A stretch of 64,000 nt of DNA from Rahnella woolbedingensis (GTDB lineage Bacteria; Pseudomonadota; Gammaproteobacteria; Enterobacterales; Enterobacteriaceae): positions 58,141 to 122,140 of the forward strand of contig NZ_RAHH01000017.1 of the NCBI RefSeq assembly GCF_003602095.1. Direction: 5' to 3'. The position numbers and the translations under genes are program-made. Numbering within the stretch: the stretch's first letter is position 1; each line of letters starts with the position of its first letter. The notes beneath the pieces are model-generated. The model was given only the letters and a program-made list of their open reading frames with translations. It ran no database searches and was not told the DNA's origin. Shown here in pieces: positions 35,647 through 47,722 of this stretch.

Positions 35647-38600
35647 TTAGCCCAGCTGTTTACGCGCGTTACGGAACATACGCATCCACGGGCTGTCTTC
35701 GCCCCACTCTTCCGGATGCCAGGAGTTACTGACGGTACGGAAAACGCGCTCAGGATGCGGCATCATGACGGTAACACGGCCTGACAGGTTGGTGACCGCC
35801 GTAATGCCGTTCGGTGAACCGTTCGGGTTCGCCGGATAGGCTTCGGTCGCCTGACCGTTGTTGTCCACGAAGCGCAGCGCCACCAGATTGCTGTGCTCAA
35901 TTTGCGCCAGATGCGCCGCGTCACGCACTTCCACATGGCCTTCGCCGTGTGACACTGCGATTGGCATGTGTGAACCGGCCATACCCTGCATGAACATTGA
36001 CGGACTGGCGGTGACTTCTGCCAGACTGAAACGCGCTTCGAAGCGGTCAGACAGGTTGCGCACGAAACGCGGCCAGTGTTCTGCACCTGGGATCAGCTCT
36101 TTCAGGTTCGACATCATCTGGCAGCCGTTACACACACCCAGCGCCAGAGTTTGCGGACGGTGGAAGAATTCTTCGAACTCTTCACGCACGCGGTCATTGA
36201 ACAGAACAGACTTCGCCCAGCCTTCACCCGCGCCCAGCACGTCACCATAAGAGAACCCGCCGCACGCCACCAGCGTGTGGAAATCCTGCAGATCACGGCG
36301 ACCGGCCAGCAGATCACTCATGTGCACGTCAACCGCATCGAAACCAGCGCGGTGGAAGGCGGCAGCCATTTCAACGTGGGAGTTCACGCCCTGCTCGCGC
36401 AGTACCGCCACTTTCGGACGCGCACCCTTCGCAATGTAAGGCGCAGCGACATCTTCGTCAGGGGCAAATGTCAGTTTGACGTTCAGACCCGGATCCAGAT
36501 CGTTGGTTTTCGCCTGATGTTCCTGATCGGCACATTCAGGATTATCGCGCAGACGCTGCATCTGCCAGGTCGTTTCCGCCCACCAGGTACGCAGCGTGGT
36601 GCGGCTTTCGCTGTACACCGGCTTGTCACCCGAGGAAATAATGAAGCGGTCACCGGTTTCAACCGTGCCGAGGTAATGCGTACAATCCGCCAGACCAAAA
36701 TCAGCCAGCGTTTTCTCCACCGCTTCACGGTCTGATGCACGAACCTGGATAACGGCACCCAGTTCTTCGTTGAATAATGCCGCCAGCGAGTCGTTGCCCA
36801 GCGCGGCGATATCTGCGGTCAGACCGCAATGTCCGGCAAAGGCCATTTCGGCCAGCGTCACCAGCAAACCACCGTCGGAACGGTCATGGTAAGCGAGCAA
36901 TTTCTGCTCAGAGACCAGCGCCTGCATAGCGTTAAAGAAGCCACCCAGTTGTTCAGCGCTGCGCACATCTGCTGGCGTGTTGCCGAGCTGGCGGTATACC
37001 TGAGCCAGCGCCGTTGCACCCAGTGCGTTGTGACCCGCACCTAAATCAACCAGCAGCAGCGCAGAGTCACCTTTATCGGTACGCAGTTGCGGCGTTACGG
37101 TGTGGCGCACGTCTTCGACACGGGCAAAAGCCGTGATTACCAGCGACAGCGGAGAGGTCATCTCGCGTTGCTCGTTACCTTCCTGCCAGCGGGTTTTCAT
37201 CGACATGGAGTCTTTGCCGACCGGAATGGTGATACCCAGCGCCGGACAAAGTTCTTCGCCTACGGCTTTTACGGCAGCATACAGACCCGCATCTTCACCC
37301 GGATGACCGGCCGCAGACATCCAGTTTGCAGAAAGCTTGACGCGTTTCAGGCTGCCGATTTCGACCGCAGCGATGTTAGTCAGCGCTTCACCCACGGCCA
37401 TGCGGCCAGACGCTGCGAAATCAAGCAGCGCGACTGGCGCACGTTCGCCCAGGGACATCGCCTCGCCGTGATAGCTGTCGAGGCTGGCGGTAGTAACCGC
37501 ACAGTCAGCGACCGGGATCTGCCACGGGCCGACCATCTGATCGCGCGCGACCATACCGGTGACGGTGCGGTCGCCGATGGTGATCAGGAAAGTTTTTTCC
37601 GCCACGGCAGGCAGATGCAGAACGCGTTTTACCGCTTCAGTAATCTGAATATTTTCCGCATTCAGTTCGTCGCCTATAGCTTTCAGCGTGGTGACGTCGC
37701 GGGTCATTTTCGGGGTTTTACCCAGCAGAACGTCCAGCGGCATATCAATCGGCTGGTTGTCGAAATGGCTGTCTTCCAGAGAAAGATGCATTTCTTCGGT
37801 CGCTTCACCGATCACCGCGTAAGGTGCGCGTTCGCGCTGACAGATAGCATCAAACTGTTCCAGCTGAGCAGGCGAAACCGCCAGCACGTAACGTTCCTGC
37901 GATTCGTTACACCAGACTTCCAGCGGGCTCATGCCCGGTTCATCGTTGAGGATATCGCGCAGCTGGAAACGGCCACCACGGTTGCCATCGCTGACCAGCT
38001 CCGGCATGGCGTTGGATAAACCGCCCGCGCCGACATCATGGATAAACAGGATCGGGTTGGCTTCGCCGAGCTGCCAGCAGCGGTCGATGACTTCCTGACA
38101 ACGACGTTCCATTTCCGGGTTGTCGCGCTGTACGGAAGCAAAATCCAGATCCGCATCAGACTGACCGGACGCCATAGAAGACGCCGCACCGCCGCCCAGA
38201 CCGATATTCATCGCCGGACCGCCGAGCACAATCAGTTTCGCGCCAACGGTGATTTCACCTTTCTGCACGTGATCCGCACGGATATTACCGATACCGCCCG
38301 CCAGCATGATCGGCTTGTGGTAACCGCGCAGCTCAGGGCCGTTGTGGCTGTTGACGTTTTCTTCGTAAGTACGGAAGTAGCCCAGCAGTGCCGGACGACC
38401 AAATTCGTTGTTGAAAGCTGCGCCGCCCAGCGGGCCATCGGTCATGATATCCAGCGCGGTAACGATACGATCCGGCTTACCGAAATCTTCTTCCCACGGC
38501 TGTTCAAAGCCCGGAATGCGCAGGTTGGAAACGGAAAATCCGACCAGACCGGCTTTCGGTTTCGCACCACGACCGGTTGCGCCTTCGTCACGGATTTCAC

Positions 38601-39537
38601 CGCCGGAGCCGGTTGCCGCACCCGGCCACGGAGAGATCGCCGTCGGGTGGTTATGGGTTTCAACCTTCATCAGGATATGCGCCTGCTCCTGATGGAAATC
38701 GTACAGACCGTCTTTCGCATCGGCGTAGAAACGACCGACCTGCGAGCCTTCCATTACGGCGGCGTTATCCTTATACGCGGACAGCACGTAATCAGGGGTC
38801 TGTTCGAACGTGTTCTTAATCATCTTGAACAGGGATTTAGGCTGAGTTTCGCCGTCGATAATCCAGTCTGCGTTGAAGATTTTGTGGCGACAGTGTTCTG
38901 AGTTGGCCTGTGCGAACATATACAGTTCGATGTCCGTCGGGTTGCGCCCCAACGACGTAAAGGCTTCCATCAGATAATCAATTTCATCCTGCGCCAGCGC
39001 CAGACCCAATTTGGTATTGGCGGCTTCCAGTGCGCCACGGCCAACGCCCAGGATATCCACATGCTGTACCGGCGCGGGCTGATGCTGCGCGAACAGCGCG
39101 CTGACGTCTTCAGGATGGGTAAAGACAGTTTCCATCATGCGGTCATGCAGCAAAGCGCCCAGCTCGTTCCATTGTGCTTCGGTCAGTTGCGGTGCCTGCA
39201 CATAAAATGCCAGACCCCGCTCGAGGCGCAGAACCTGTGACAGACCGCAGTTATGTGCGATGTCGGTGGCTTTGGAAGACCACGGAGAAATGGTGCCAGG
39301 GCGCGGGGTAACCAGCAATAAACGACCGGAAGGAGCGTGTTCAGCGAGAGAAGGACCGTATTTCAGGAGGCGTTGTAACTTGGTTTGTTCGTCCGAGCTC
39401 AGCGGCGCGCTGACGTCGGCAAAGTGTACATATTCGGCGTAGATATCACTGACCGGAAGGCGGGCTTCCTGACAACGGGACAATAATTTGTTAATGCGAA
39501 AAGCCGACAAAGCGGGCGAACCACGCAGTATTTCCAT
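35647..39537 (-). CDS. purL: Phosphoribosylformylglycinamidine synthase PurL
   Basis: Large purine biosynthesis enzyme: FGAR + ATP + glutamine to FGAM. 1296 residues (E. coli 1295): N-terminal PurS-like part, two AIRS-like ATP-grasp-type domains (motifs [15 protein letters not shown] near 325, [15 protein letters not shown] near 520), and a C-terminal glutamine amidotransferase with catalytic Cys in [10 protein letters not shown]. The start at 39537 gives [19 protein letters not shown] as in E. coli; the frame from 39573 adds 12 unsupported residues. Divergent from mltF; a PurR operator lies about 100 bp upstream. Confidence 0.97.
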   Translation of the reverse strand: MEILRGSPALSAFRINKLLSRCQEARLPVSDIYAEYVHFADVSAPLSSDEQTKLQRLLKYGPSLAEHAPSGRLLLVTPRPGTISPWSSKATDIAHNCGLSQVLRLERGLAFYVQAPQLTEAQWNELGALLHDRMMETVFTHPEDVSALFAQHQPAPVQHVDILGVGRGALEAANTKLGLALAQDEIDYLMEAFTSLGRNPTDIELYMFAQANSEHCRHKIFNADWIIDGETQPKSLFKMIKNTFEQTPDYVLSAYKDNAAVMEGSQVGRFYADAKDGLYDFHQEQAHILMKVETHNHPTAISPWPGAATGSGGEIRDEGATGRGAKPKAGLVGFSVSNLRIPGFEQPWEEDFGKPDRIVTALDIMTDGPLGGAAFNNEFGRPALLGYFRTYEENVNSHNGPELRGYHKPIMLAGGIGNIRADHVQKGEITVGAKLIVLGGPAMNIGLGGGAASSMASGQSDADLDFASVQRDNPEMERRCQEVIDRCWQLGEANPILFIHDVGAGGLSNAMPELVSDGNRGGRFQLRDILNDEPGMSPLEVWCNESQERYVLAVSPAQLEQFDAICQRERAPYAVIGEATEEMHLSLEDSHFDNQPIDMPLDVLLGKTPKMTRDVTTLKAIGDELNAENIQITEAVKRVLHLPAVAEKTFLITIGDRTVTGMVARDQMVGPWQIPVADCAVTTASLDSYHGEAMSLGERAPVALLDFAASGRMAVGEALTNIAAVEIGSLKRVKLSANWMSAAGHPGEDAGLYAAVKAVGEELCPALGITIPVGKDSMSMKTRWQEGNEQREMTSPLSLVITAFARVEDVRHTVTPQLRTDKGDSALLLVDLGAGHNALGATALAQVYRQLGNTPADVRSAEQLGGFFNAMQALVSEQKLLAYHDRSDGGLLVTLAEMAFAGHCGLTADIAALGNDSLAALFNEELGAVIQVRASDREAVEKTLADFGLADCTHYLGTVETGDRFIISSGDKPVYSESRTTLRTWWAETTWQMQRLRDNPECADQEHQAKTNDLDPGLNVKLTFAPDEDVAAPYIAKGARPKVAVLREQGVNSHVEMAAAFHRAGFDAVDVHMSDLLAGRRDLQDFHTLVACGGFSYGDVLGAGEGWAKSVLFNDRVREEFEEFFHRPQTLALGVCNGCQMMSNLKELIPGAEHWPRFVRNLSDRFEARFSLAEVTASPSMFMQGMAGSHMPIAVSHGEGHVEVRDAAHLAQIEHSNLVALRFVDNNGQATEAYPANPNGSPNGITAVTNLSGRVTVMMPHPERVFRTVSNSWHPEEWGEDSPWMRMFRNARKQLG

Positions 39538-39634
39538 AATCACAGATCTCTCGTCTTCGAAGACACTGACCACAGTGCTTCATTGGGCGCAACAGGGGGA
39601 AAACGCGGGCTATTATAAAGAAAGCTGGCGTCCG

Positions 39635-39650
39635 ACGAAACCGTTTGCGT
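39635..39650 (-). promoter_or_regulatory. PurR operator upstream of purL
   Basis: ACGAAACCGTTTGCGT matches the PurR consensus ACGCAAACGTTTGCGT at 14 of 16 positions. purL is a known member of the PurR regulon in E. coli, so the site and the gene support each other. Confidence 0.85.
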
Positions 39651-39815
39651 AGGGAATATTCATATTCCTTAATAACATTACATTTATCATGGCTATTATG
39701 AATAAAGTTGCAGACTGTCGTTTTGTTGAGCAAAATGCGTCAGCACTGGGGATATAACCATACTAACTGCACAGCATAGGTTAAAAAAACAAGAGCGCCG
39801 CAGCGAGATAACTAT

Positions 39816-41276
39816 TTGACGCGACTAAAAATTAATTATGTTCTGATGGGGATTGCCGCCCTGTTACTGGCGCTGGCCTTATGGCCTGCCGTGCCGTGGC
39901 ACAGGGGTGAAGGCGATCAGCTGGAACAGATAAAATCCCGTGGAGAATTGCGCGTAAGCACGCTTAATTCTCCACTGACTTTTATGGACTCCCCTGAAGG
40001 CAATCTGGGCTTCGATTATGAACTGGCTAAACGCTTTGCAGATTATCTGGGCGTGCAGCTGGTAGTGACTCAGCACACCACCATCGAAAGCATGTTCGAC
40101 GATCTCGATCACGAGAAAGCCGACATGCTGGCTTCCGGTCTGGTGTACAACAATGAGCGTCTGAAAAACTATCGTGCCGGCCCGGAATACTATTCCGTTA
40201 CCCAGCAGTTGGTTTACCGGCAGGGTGCCGCGCGCCCGAAAAGTTTCGCAGACATCAAAGGATCGCTGATGGTGTCTGCCGGCAGCGCGCATATCGCCAC
40301 GCTGGAAGACGCCAGCAAAAAATACCCTGACCTCACCTGGTCCACCACCGACAAATTGTCACCACGCGATCTGTTACAACAGGTCGAGAATGGCAAACTC
40401 GATTATACGCTGGGGGATTCGGTCACTATCGCCCTGATGCAGCGCGTCTATCCACGCCTTGCGGTGGCGTTTGATGCCACTGACGACGAACCCGTCACCT
40501 GGTATTACCGCAAAAAGCCTGACGACGACAGCCTTTCTGCCGCCATGCTGGATTTCTTCAGTCAGATATCCGAAGACGGCACGCTGGAAAAGCTGGAAGA
40601 AAAATACCTCGGTCACGTCGGTGATTTTGATTACGTCGATACCCGTACTTTCCTTAACGCCATCGACAGTACGCTGCCGGATTTACAGCCGCTGTTTGAA
40701 AAATACGCCCAGAACATTGACTGGCGTTTGCTGGCCGCCATCGCTTATCAGGAATCCCACTGGGATCCGCAGGCTAAATCACCGACCGGTGTGCGTGGCG
40801 TGATGATGCTGACCCGTGCGACGGCCGGCGGGCTGAATGTGGATGACCGGACAGATGCCGAGCAAAGTATCCGCGGCGGCGCGCAGTATCTGTCGCATCT
40901 GATGGATAAAATGCCGGAATCTATTCCGCAGGATGAACGGATCTGGTTTGCGCTGGCGGCGTATAACATGGGTTACGGCCATATGCTGGATGCCCGTAAG
41001 CTGACGGCGCAGCAGAAAGGCAATCCGGACAGCTGGGCAGATGTAAAACAGCGCCTGCCGATGCTGAATCAGAAACGTTTCTTCAGCCGGACGACCTACG
41101 GTTATGCACGCGGAACTCAGGCGTATAACTACGTCGAGAATATCCGCCGCTATCAGCTCAGTCTGGTGGGATATCTGATGGAAAAAGAGAAGAAGCAGGC
41201 GCAGAAGGCTGCGCTACAGGCCCAACTGGGTCAGGGATATCCGGTGGTGGATGCACAGGAAGCGCTGGGAAAATAA
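39816..41276 (+). CDS. mltF: Membrane-bound lytic murein transglycosylase F
   Basis: Envelope enzyme that cleaves murein to 1,6-anhydro-muropeptides. 486 residues: signal or anchor segment (about 8-25), an SBP-type regulatory domain (about 40-265), then the lytic transglycosylase domain with catalytic Glu in [11 protein letters not shown], followed by [11 protein letters not shown] and [12 protein letters not shown]. The start is TTG at 39816: it yields [20 protein letters not shown], which matches the E. coli N-terminus, and no ATG fits. Ribosome binding site GCGAGA is weak. Divergent from purL, as in E. coli. Ends 13 bp before the convergent tadA stop. Confidence 0.93.
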   Translation: MTRLKINYVLMGIAALLLALALWPAVPWHRGEGDQLEQIKSRGELRVSTLNSPLTFMDSPEGNLGFDYELAKRFADYLGVQLVVTQHTTIESMFDDLDHEKADMLASGLVYNNERLKNYRAGPEYYSVTQQLVYRQGAARPKSFADIKGSLMVSAGSAHIATLEDASKKYPDLTWSTTDKLSPRDLLQQVENGKLDYTLGDSVTIALMQRVYPRLAVAFDATDDEPVTWYYRKKPDDDSLSAAMLDFFSQISEDGTLEKLEEKYLGHVGDFDYVDTRTFLNAIDSTLPDLQPLFEKYAQNIDWRLLAAIAYQESHWDPQAKSPTGVRGVMMLTRATAGGLNVDDRTDAEQSIRGGAQYLSHLMDKMPESIPQDERIWFALAAYNMGYGHMLDARKLTAQQKGNPDSWADVKQRLPMLNQKRFFSRTTYGYARGTQAYNYVENIRRYQLSLVGYLMEKEKKQAQKAALQAQLGQGYPVVDAQEALGK

Positions 41277-41289
41277 GGCCTGAACAGCC

Positions 41290-42158
<869 letters not shown>

Positions 42159-43310
42159 ATGGCTACTGCAACTTTCTTTATCCCGTCCGTCAATGTTATT
42201 GGTTCTGGCGCACTCAATGATGCAGCCACCGCTATCGCGCAGCATGGTTTGCGCCACGCACTGATCGTCACGGATAAAGTGTTACTCGATATCGGCGTAG
42301 TTAAACAGGTTCAGAAATTACTGGCACAAAGCGATGTACAAAGCAGCGTTTATCATGGAACGCATCCTAACCCAACCACCCGAAATGTCCGGGAAGGTCT
42401 GGAGATCCTGAAAAAAAATGCCTGTGATTGCGTGATTTCACTCGGTGGCGGTTCACCGCATGACTGCGCCAAAGGTATTGCGTTGCTGGCCACTAACGGT
42501 GGCGACATCAGAGATTACGAAGGCGTTGACCGCTCTGCGAAACCCCAGTTGCCACTGATTTCTATCAACACCACCGCCGGTACAGCTTCTGAGATGACGC
42601 GTTTTTGCATCATCACCGATGAAGAACGCCACATCAAAATGGCTATCGTGGATAAAAACGTGACGCCGCTGATGTCCGTCAACGATCCGCATCTGATGGC
42701 CGGCATGCCAAAAGGGCTGACTGCTGCCACCGGAATGGACGCATTGACCCACGCCATCGAAGCTTACGTTTCCAGCGCGGCAAATCCGATTACAGACGCC
42801 TGTGCGCTGAAAGCGGTGACGATGATTGCTGATTCCCTGCGTAACGCGGTGAGTGACGGCAAAGACATGCTGGCGCGTGAAAATATGGCGTACGCGCAAT
42901 TCCTCGCGGGTATGGCCTTCAATAATGCGTCGCTGGGATATGTTCATGCAATGGCGCACCAGTTGGGCGGGTTCTACGATCTTCCTCACGGCGTCTGTAA
43001 CGCAGTGCTGCTGCCGTTCGTCCAGGAATATAATGCCCGCGTAGCCAGCGGCCGCCTGAAAGATGTGGCGGCGGCAATGCGTATTGATGTGGCGGGAATG
43101 TCGGATGCACAAGGCGCCAAAGCCTGTATAGAAGCGATCCGCAACCTAGCGCGGGATGTCGGTATTCCTGCCGGGTTACGTGACCTGAAGGTCAAAGAAG
43201 AAGATTTTACTACGCTGGCGACCAACGCGCTGAAAGACGCCTGTGCGATAACCAATCCTATTCAGGGTACGCATGAGGATATCGTCGGTATTTTCAAGGC
43301 GGCCTACTGA
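42159..43310 (+). CDS. yiaY: Iron-dependent alcohol dehydrogenase YiaY
   Basis: NAD(P)-linked group III (iron-activated) alcohol dehydrogenase, 383 residues, same length as E. coli YiaY and close in sequence. NAD-binding [11 protein letters not shown] (about 95-105), and metal ligands in the [12 protein letters not shown] region (Asp, His) and [16 protein letters not shown] (two His). It probably reduces short aldehydes or oxidises small alcohols. ATG 42159 is preceded by AAGGAAATGATT. It is an insertion between tadA and pgpC compared with E. coli, where yiaY lies elsewhere. Confidence 0.9.
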   Translation: MATATFFIPSVNVIGSGALNDAATAIAQHGLRHALIVTDKVLLDIGVVKQVQKLLAQSDVQSSVYHGTHPNPTTRNVREGLEILKKNACDCVISLGGGSPHDCAKGIALLATNGGDIRDYEGVDRSAKPQLPLISINTTAGTASEMTRFCIITDEERHIKMAIVDKNVTPLMSVNDPHLMAGMPKGLTAATGMDALTHAIEAYVSSAANPITDACALKAVTMIADSLRNAVSDGKDMLARENMAYAQFLAGMAFNNASLGYVHAMAHQLGGFYDLPHGVCNAVLLPFVQEYNARVASGRLKDVAAAMRIDVAGMSDAQGAKACIEAIRNLARDVGIPAGLRDLKVKEEDFTTLATNALKDACAITNPIQGTHEDIVGIFKAAY

Positions 43311-43344
43311 TCACAACGATAAATGAGCCATAAAATACACAGCA

Positions 43345-43372
43345 AACAGGCCGGATTTCCGGCCTGTTTTTT
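43345..43372 (+). terminator. Terminator of yiaY
   Basis: Stem AACAGGCCGG / CCGGCCTGTT with a 4-nt loop and a T run, 34 bp after the stop. Confidence 0.92.
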
Positions 43373-43390
43373 ATTGCGACACGCACTATC

Positions 43391-43420
43391 TGTTATTCAA
43401 GTTGCTGTTATTCAAGTTGC
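43391..43420. repeat. 15-bp tandem repeat over the pgpC stop
   Basis: TGTTATTCAAGTTGC occurs twice (43391-43405, 43406-43420). The second unit includes the stop codon and last codons of pgpC, so the end of the gene (QQLE-stop) is duplicated just downstream. Confidence 0.85.
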
Positions 43421-44046
43421 TGTAATTCGCCTTGTTTACTGACGCGAAAACGGTGCTCACAAAAGAACAGCAGCGGGTTGTCCTGTTTGCTGTCGCTGTA
43501 GCCGCTGTAAAGTTTAAGCGGTGAGCCAATCCGGCTTTCAAGCTGGACGACTTTTTCTTCCCCAAGACAGCGCAGAGGCAGCACCCAGCCACCTTTACCC
43601 CGCGCAATACGGCTGCCGACCAGGCGCACCTGCGGTAAAAACAGCGAAGTGTGGTAAACCTGCTGCACCAGATTTTCAGGCGAGCCGGTGATCAGCCAGA
43701 CTTCGGTATCGTCGCTGTCCAGATACTCGCGCAACCGGCGCTGTACAACCGGAAATCCCACCACTTTCTCGCGAAACGCAGTGACGAATTGCAGCTCCAG
43801 GGCTTTGAGTCGCGCCTCACTGTGACCGAAGGTAATGGCCCACAGCAACAGGCTCATCGGCCATCGCGCAGCACGCCCGTGGACAAATAAGCCGATGGCA
43901 ACCAGCGGCAGAACCGGCACGACCAGAATCAGGTTCTGCGGCATCCTCCGGAGCAGAAACCGCAGAAAACTCCCGAACATATCCTGCTGATGCAGCGTTC
44001 CGTCGAGATCAAAAAATACCACCCGTCGGTCAGGCTTAGTACTCAA
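43408..44046 (-). CDS. pgpC: Phosphatidylglycerophosphatase C
   Basis: Inner-membrane HAD phosphatase (YfhB) that removes phosphate from phosphatidylglycerol phosphate. 212 residues (E. coli 211): HAD motif I VFFDLDGTLH (nucleophile Asp, about residues 9-18), a membrane region with LVVPVLPLVAIGLF, motif II WLITGSP, and a C-terminal GELQQLE identical to E. coli. It begins 4 bp after the murP stop, so it may be carried on the murQP transcript. Confidence 0.93.
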   Translation of the reverse strand: MSTKPDRRVVFFDLDGTLHQQDMFGSFLRFLLRRMPQNLILVVPVLPLVAIGLFVHGRAARWPMSLLLWAITFGHSEARLKALELQFVTAFREKVVGFPVVQRRLREYLDSDDTEVWLITGSPENLVQQVYHTSLFLPQVRLVGSRIARGKGGWVLPLRCLGEEKVVQLESRIGSPLKLYSGYSDSKQDNPLLFFCEHRFRVSKQGELQQLE

Positions 44047-44050
44047 TCCA

Positions 44051-45433
44051 TTACTCCTCGGGATCGTTGAACCCCATCAGCCAGGTAAAAATGAAACCTG
44101 CTAACACGGTAATGACTAAACCGGCCAGATACAACATCACTTTGCCGGAAATAATAGTCAGAGCCAGCGGCAATCCGGAAATCCCAAACGTGATAACCGT
44201 GGCGACTTTCCAGTAACAGATTAGCGCACCGCCGACGGCTCCGCCTAAACACGCGCCAATAAATGGCCGCCCAAGCGGCAGCGTCACCCCAAAAATTAAC
44301 GGTTCGCCGATGCCCAGAATTCCCACCGGCAGCGCACCTTTAATCACCTTTTTCAGCCGGGCATTGCGCGTTTTCATGTAAACCGCAATCGCCGCGCCGA
44401 CCTGTCCGACGCCCGCCATCGCCAGAATAGGCAGCAAAGGATTGGAACCATGCGCCTGAATCAGTTCCACGTGAATAGGCACCAACCCCTGATGCAGGCC
44501 TGAAAGCACCAGCGGCAGAAACGCCCCGGCCAGCACCGCGCCGACCCATAATCCGCCTTTATCGATAGCAATATTGACGCCATGCGCGATTCCGTCAGAG
44601 ATATAGCCACCGATCGGCTGGAGGATAACAATCGCCAGCGTCGCGGTGATAAGCGTGGTGATCAGCGGATTGAGGATCAGTTCGACGGATTCCGGCAGCC
44701 ACTGTCGCAGGCGCTTTTCGAGCCAGCACATTAGTGCGACGACCAGCAACACGGCTATCACCCCGCCGCGTCCCGGCTGTAATGTTTCGCCAAACAGCGT
44801 AATTTGCGCCAGCGCCGGACTGGAGAGGATCCCCGCCATCACGCCGCCCATAGCCTGCGAACCGCCAAAAACGCGGGCAGCATTCACACCGACCAGAATA
44901 TTCATGATGGCAAACACGGCACCGCCGAAAATCGCCAGCAGGCCGAGAATATTGGGATAATCAGTCGCAATGGAACCGGCAATATCAGGCCGTTTGAGCA
45001 GATTGATAATGCCCATAATCAGACCTGAGGCGATAAACGCCGGGATCAGCGGAATGAAAACATCCGCCAGTTTGCGCAGCGCGCCACTCATCGGCGCAGA
45101 GTATTTGGCTTTCGCACTGGCTTTGTTGCGGGCAATATCACCTTCCCCCGCCGCACTGGCGGTGCCCGCCGGGCTCAGCAACAGGCGCATGGCATCCACC
45201 ACTTTAGCCGCCGCGCCCGGCCCGACGATAAACTGATGCTGCTCACCCTGCTTCAGATACCCTTTAATTCCTTCCAGCGTTTTCAGGCTGGTCAGATCCA
45301 GACGTGCATCGTCATAAACTTCCACGCGCACGCGGGTCATGCAGTTTTCGAGCTTGCTGATATTTCCTTCGCCGCCCACACCCTGCAATATTTTAGAAGC
45401 CAGCAGGTGAGTTTTATCCATTGTTGTCGCCAT
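44051..45433 (-). CDS. murP: PTS EIIBC for N-acetylmuramic acid, MurP
   Basis: Phosphotransferase permease that imports and phosphorylates MurNAc to MurNAc 6-phosphate. 460 residues: EIIB domain with phospho-Cys C31 in NCMTRVRV, linker, then an EIIC domain of about ten membrane segments (GVGQVGAAIAVY, GILGIGEPLIFGVTLPLGRPF). The sugar is inferred from murQ 14 bp upstream; sequence similarity to E. coli MurP itself is only moderate, so a related amino sugar is possible. It lacks an EIIA domain, as MurP does. Confidence 0.82.
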   Translation of the reverse strand: MATTMDKTHLLASKILQGVGGEGNISKLENCMTRVRVEVYDDARLDLTSLKTLEGIKGYLKQGEQHQFIVGPGAAAKVVDAMRLLLSPAGTASAAGEGDIARNKASAKAKYSAPMSGALRKLADVFIPLIPAFIASGLIMGIINLLKRPDIAGSIATDYPNILGLLAIFGGAVFAIMNILVGVNAARVFGGSQAMGGVMAGILSSPALAQITLFGETLQPGRGGVIAVLLVVALMCWLEKRLRQWLPESVELILNPLITTLITATLAIVILQPIGGYISDGIAHGVNIAIDKGGLWVGAVLAGAFLPLVLSGLHQGLVPIHVELIQAHGSNPLLPILAMAGVGQVGAAIAVYMKTRNARLKKVIKGALPVGILGIGEPLIFGVTLPLGRPFIGACLGGAVGGALICYWKVATVITFGISGLPLALTIISGKVMLYLAGLVITVLAGFIFTWLMGFNDPEE

Positions 45434-45447
45434 GCTTTTCTCCTGAT

Positions 45448-46353
45448 TTAGCCCGCCAGTGCTGCGCGCAGGAATCCGTTATGTTGCTCCAGACGTTCTT
45501 TCGCCTGTTGTGCATCAATGCCCGCCAGTAACATAAGAATGGCCGGTTTCACTTCGAAATCAGTCTGATAAAGCGCCAGTTCAGCATCACTTCGCGCTGC
45601 ACCCGTAGCTTCCACAACAATGCGACAGGCACGATCCACCAGTTTGACGTTGGTGGCTTTCACATCGACCATCAGGTTCTGATAGACCTTGCCGGTTTTC
45701 ACCATCGCACCGGTAGAAATCATGTTCAGAACCAGTTTTTGCGCAGTGCCGGATTTCAGACGGGTGGACCCGGTCAGCGCCTCGGGCCCGACAACCGGAG
45801 AAATCGCAATCGTCGCTACCTGTGCAATCGGTGAATCCGGGTTACAGGAAATCGCTACCGTGGCACAACCCTGTTCTGTGGCGTAACGTAACGCGCCGAT
45901 GACGTAAGGCGTGCGGCCGCTCGCGGCTAAGCCGACAACGGTGTCATCCGCGCTCAGATTCAGATTTTTTAAATCTTCAATGCCCAGCGAGTCGCTGTCT
46001 TCCGCCCCTTCTACTGCTTTGAGCAATGCGCCCGGGCCACCGGCAATCAGTCCGACAACCATGCCGTGAGGCACACCGAATGTCGGCGGGCACTCCGAGG
46101 CATCCAGAACGCCCAGACGCCCGCTGGTTCCCGCACCGAGATAAATCAGACGGCCACCGGCTTTAAATGACGCTGCGGCTTTATCTACCGCCTGCGCAAT
46201 CTGAGGCAGAACTTTACCGATCGCTTCCGGTACTTTGTAATCTTCGCGGTTAAAACAGGCCACGAGATCAGCCGTGGACATCTCATCGAGATTCAACGTG
46301 TCCGGGTTACGGGTTTCGGAAATGAGCGTGCCTAGATTCATCTGGGTGGTCAT
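45448..46353 (-). CDS. murQ: N-acetylmuramic acid 6-phosphate etherase
   Basis: Cleaves the lactyl ether of MurNAc 6-phosphate to GlcNAc 6-phosphate and lactate, in cell-wall recycling. 301 residues with the SIS fold: [20 protein letters not shown] (about 73-92), which includes the catalytic Glu; [10 protein letters not shown] and [10 protein letters not shown] are also conserved. Divergent from yfhH; transcribed with murP. AGGAG precedes the ATG. Confidence 0.95.
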   Translation of the reverse strand: MTTQMNLGTLISETRNPDTLNLDEMSTADLVACFNREDYKVPEAIGKVLPQIAQAVDKAAASFKAGGRLIYLGAGTSGRLGVLDASECPPTFGVPHGMVVGLIAGGPGALLKAVEGAEDSDSLGIEDLKNLNLSADDTVVGLAASGRTPYVIGALRYATEQGCATVAISCNPDSPIAQVATIAISPVVGPEALTGSTRLKSGTAQKLVLNMISTGAMVKTGKVYQNLMVDVKATNVKLVDRACRIVVEATGAARSDAELALYQTDFEVKPAILMLLAGIDAQQAKERLEQHNGFLRAALAG

Positions 46354-46373
46354 GATTGTCTCCTGAATTTTTA

Positions 46374-46401
46374 ATTCAAATTAATTACTCAATATTTGAA
46401 T
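46374..46401. promoter_or_regulatory. Inverted repeat in the murQ-yfhH divergent promoter
   Basis: ATTCAAAT (46374) and ATTTGAAT (46394) are complements 12 bp apart in an AT-rich interval between murQ and yfhH; arm centres are 20 bp apart. A good candidate operator for the RpiR-type regulator next to it. Confidence 0.5.
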
Positions 46402-46495
46402 ATTTTATTCATCAATGCGAGGGATATTTGCTACTTTAGGTAAGATAATCCGCAAAACGTGACCTACGTATTCTGAGAAGACGGGATAAGCCACC

Positions 46496-47344
46496 ATGAG
46501 TTGTATGATCCGTATCCGCCAGTTGTATCCGACACTGGCACAAAATGACCGCAAGCTGGCTGATTTTTTACTGGCTCAGCCGGATAAAGCGCGTCATATG
46601 AGCTCACAAAAACTGGCCGTCATGGCGGGAGTCAGCCAGTCGGGCGTGGTGAAATTCGCCCAGAAACTCGGTTACAAAGGCTTTCCTGCACTGAAACTGG
46701 CCATGAGCGAAACTCTGGCTTCACCCAAAAACAGTGAACCGGTCACCGTACATAATCAAATTTTAAGCACGGACAGTCTGCACGTTGTGGGCGAGAAACT
46801 GCTGACCGAGAAACAATCCGCATTGCGTGCGACACTGGATATCAACAGCGAACCACGCTTGCAAATTGCGTTGTCGATGCTGGGCAGTGCCCGCAAAATT
46901 GTGCTGAGCGGCATTGGTGCGTCGGGGTTAGTGGCAAGGGATCTGGCGTTTAAGCTGTTGAAAATAGGCGTCACGGCCATTGCCGAATCGGATACTCACG
47001 TTTTAGTGGCCACCGCACAGGCACTTTCAAAGGAAGATTTACTGCTGGCGATTTCGTTCAGCGGTGAACGCAGCGAAATCAATCTGGCGGCGCGGGTTGC
47101 CCGGGAAAGTGGCGCTAAAGTTCTGGCGATCACCGGGTTTTCACCGAATACCTTGCAACAGCAGGCCGATCACTGTTTGTACACGGTCGCGGAATTACCG
47201 GCTACACGCGGTGCCGCGCTGTCAGCCACCACGGCGCAGTATTCACTGACCGATCTGCTGTTTGTCGCGCTGGTTCAGCAAGATACCGAACATGCACCGG
47301 AGCGGATACGCCACAGCGAAGAACTGGTTAAAAAGCTGGTTTGA
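46496..47344 (+). CDS. yfhH: RpiR-family regulator YfhH
   Basis: A 282-residue regulator: N-terminal helix-turn-helix (about 1-75; MAGVSQSGVVKFAQKLGYKGF) and a C-terminal SIS domain (about 125-265) that binds phospho-sugars. It resembles E. coli YfhH (ends APERIRHSEELVKKLV) rather than MurR. In E. coli, yfhH and murR are separate loci; here the yfhH gene directly faces murQ-murP, so it may have taken the role of controlling MurNAc 6-phosphate use. Confidence 0.9.
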   Translation: MSCMIRIRQLYPTLAQNDRKLADFLLAQPDKARHMSSQKLAVMAGVSQSGVVKFAQKLGYKGFPALKLAMSETLASPKNSEPVTVHNQILSTDSLHVVGEKLLTEKQSALRATLDINSEPRLQIALSMLGSARKIVLSGIGASGLVARDLAFKLLKIGVTAIAESDTHVLVATAQALSKEDLLLAISFSGERSEINLAARVARESGAKVLAITGFSPNTLQQQADHCLYTVAELPATRGAALSATTAQYSLTDLLFVALVQQDTEHAPERIRHSEELVKKLV

Positions 47345-47446
47345 TCAGGATCATTTGAGGGGTGGAAAGGCTGCGAGGCAGAACCTACACCAGCGCAATT
47401 CTGCTATACTGCTCGCCCTGATGACTGAACGATACGAGAAAACGCC

Positions 47447-47701
47447 ATGGCCCTGCTGATCACACACAAATGCATCAATTGCGATATGTGCGAACCGGAG
47501 TGCCCGAATCAGGCGATCTCGATGGGCAATGAGATTTACGAAATTGACAGCGACCGTTGCACGGAATGTGTCGGGCATTACGACAAGCCGACCTGCCAGA
47601 GCGTCTGCCCGATAGACAATACGATCATCATCAATGCGCAACACACTGAAACCAACGAAGAGCTTTGGGATAAGTTTGTGGTATTGCATCACGCCGTATG
47701 A
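47447..47701 (+). CDS. yfhL: YfhL-type 4Fe-4S ferredoxin
   Basis: An 84-residue ferredoxin with two cluster motifs, CINCDMCEPECP and CTECVGHYDKPTCQSVCP; the second has the long insertion between Cys that marks the low-potential Alvin/YfhL type. It is an electron carrier of uncertain partner. Located between yfhH and acpS, as in E. coli. Confidence 0.93.
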   Translation: MALLITHKCINCDMCEPECPNQAISMGNEIYEIDSDRCTECVGHYDKPTCQSVCPIDNTIIINAQHTETNEELWDKFVVLHHAV

Positions 47702-47722
47702 CTCATTGCGTGATGCAATGGA

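Noticed and set aside
37087..38019. Long plus-strand frame (310 aa) inside purL
   Set aside because: Exact antisense shadow of a strongly conserved purL region; no family resemblance and no ribosome binding site.
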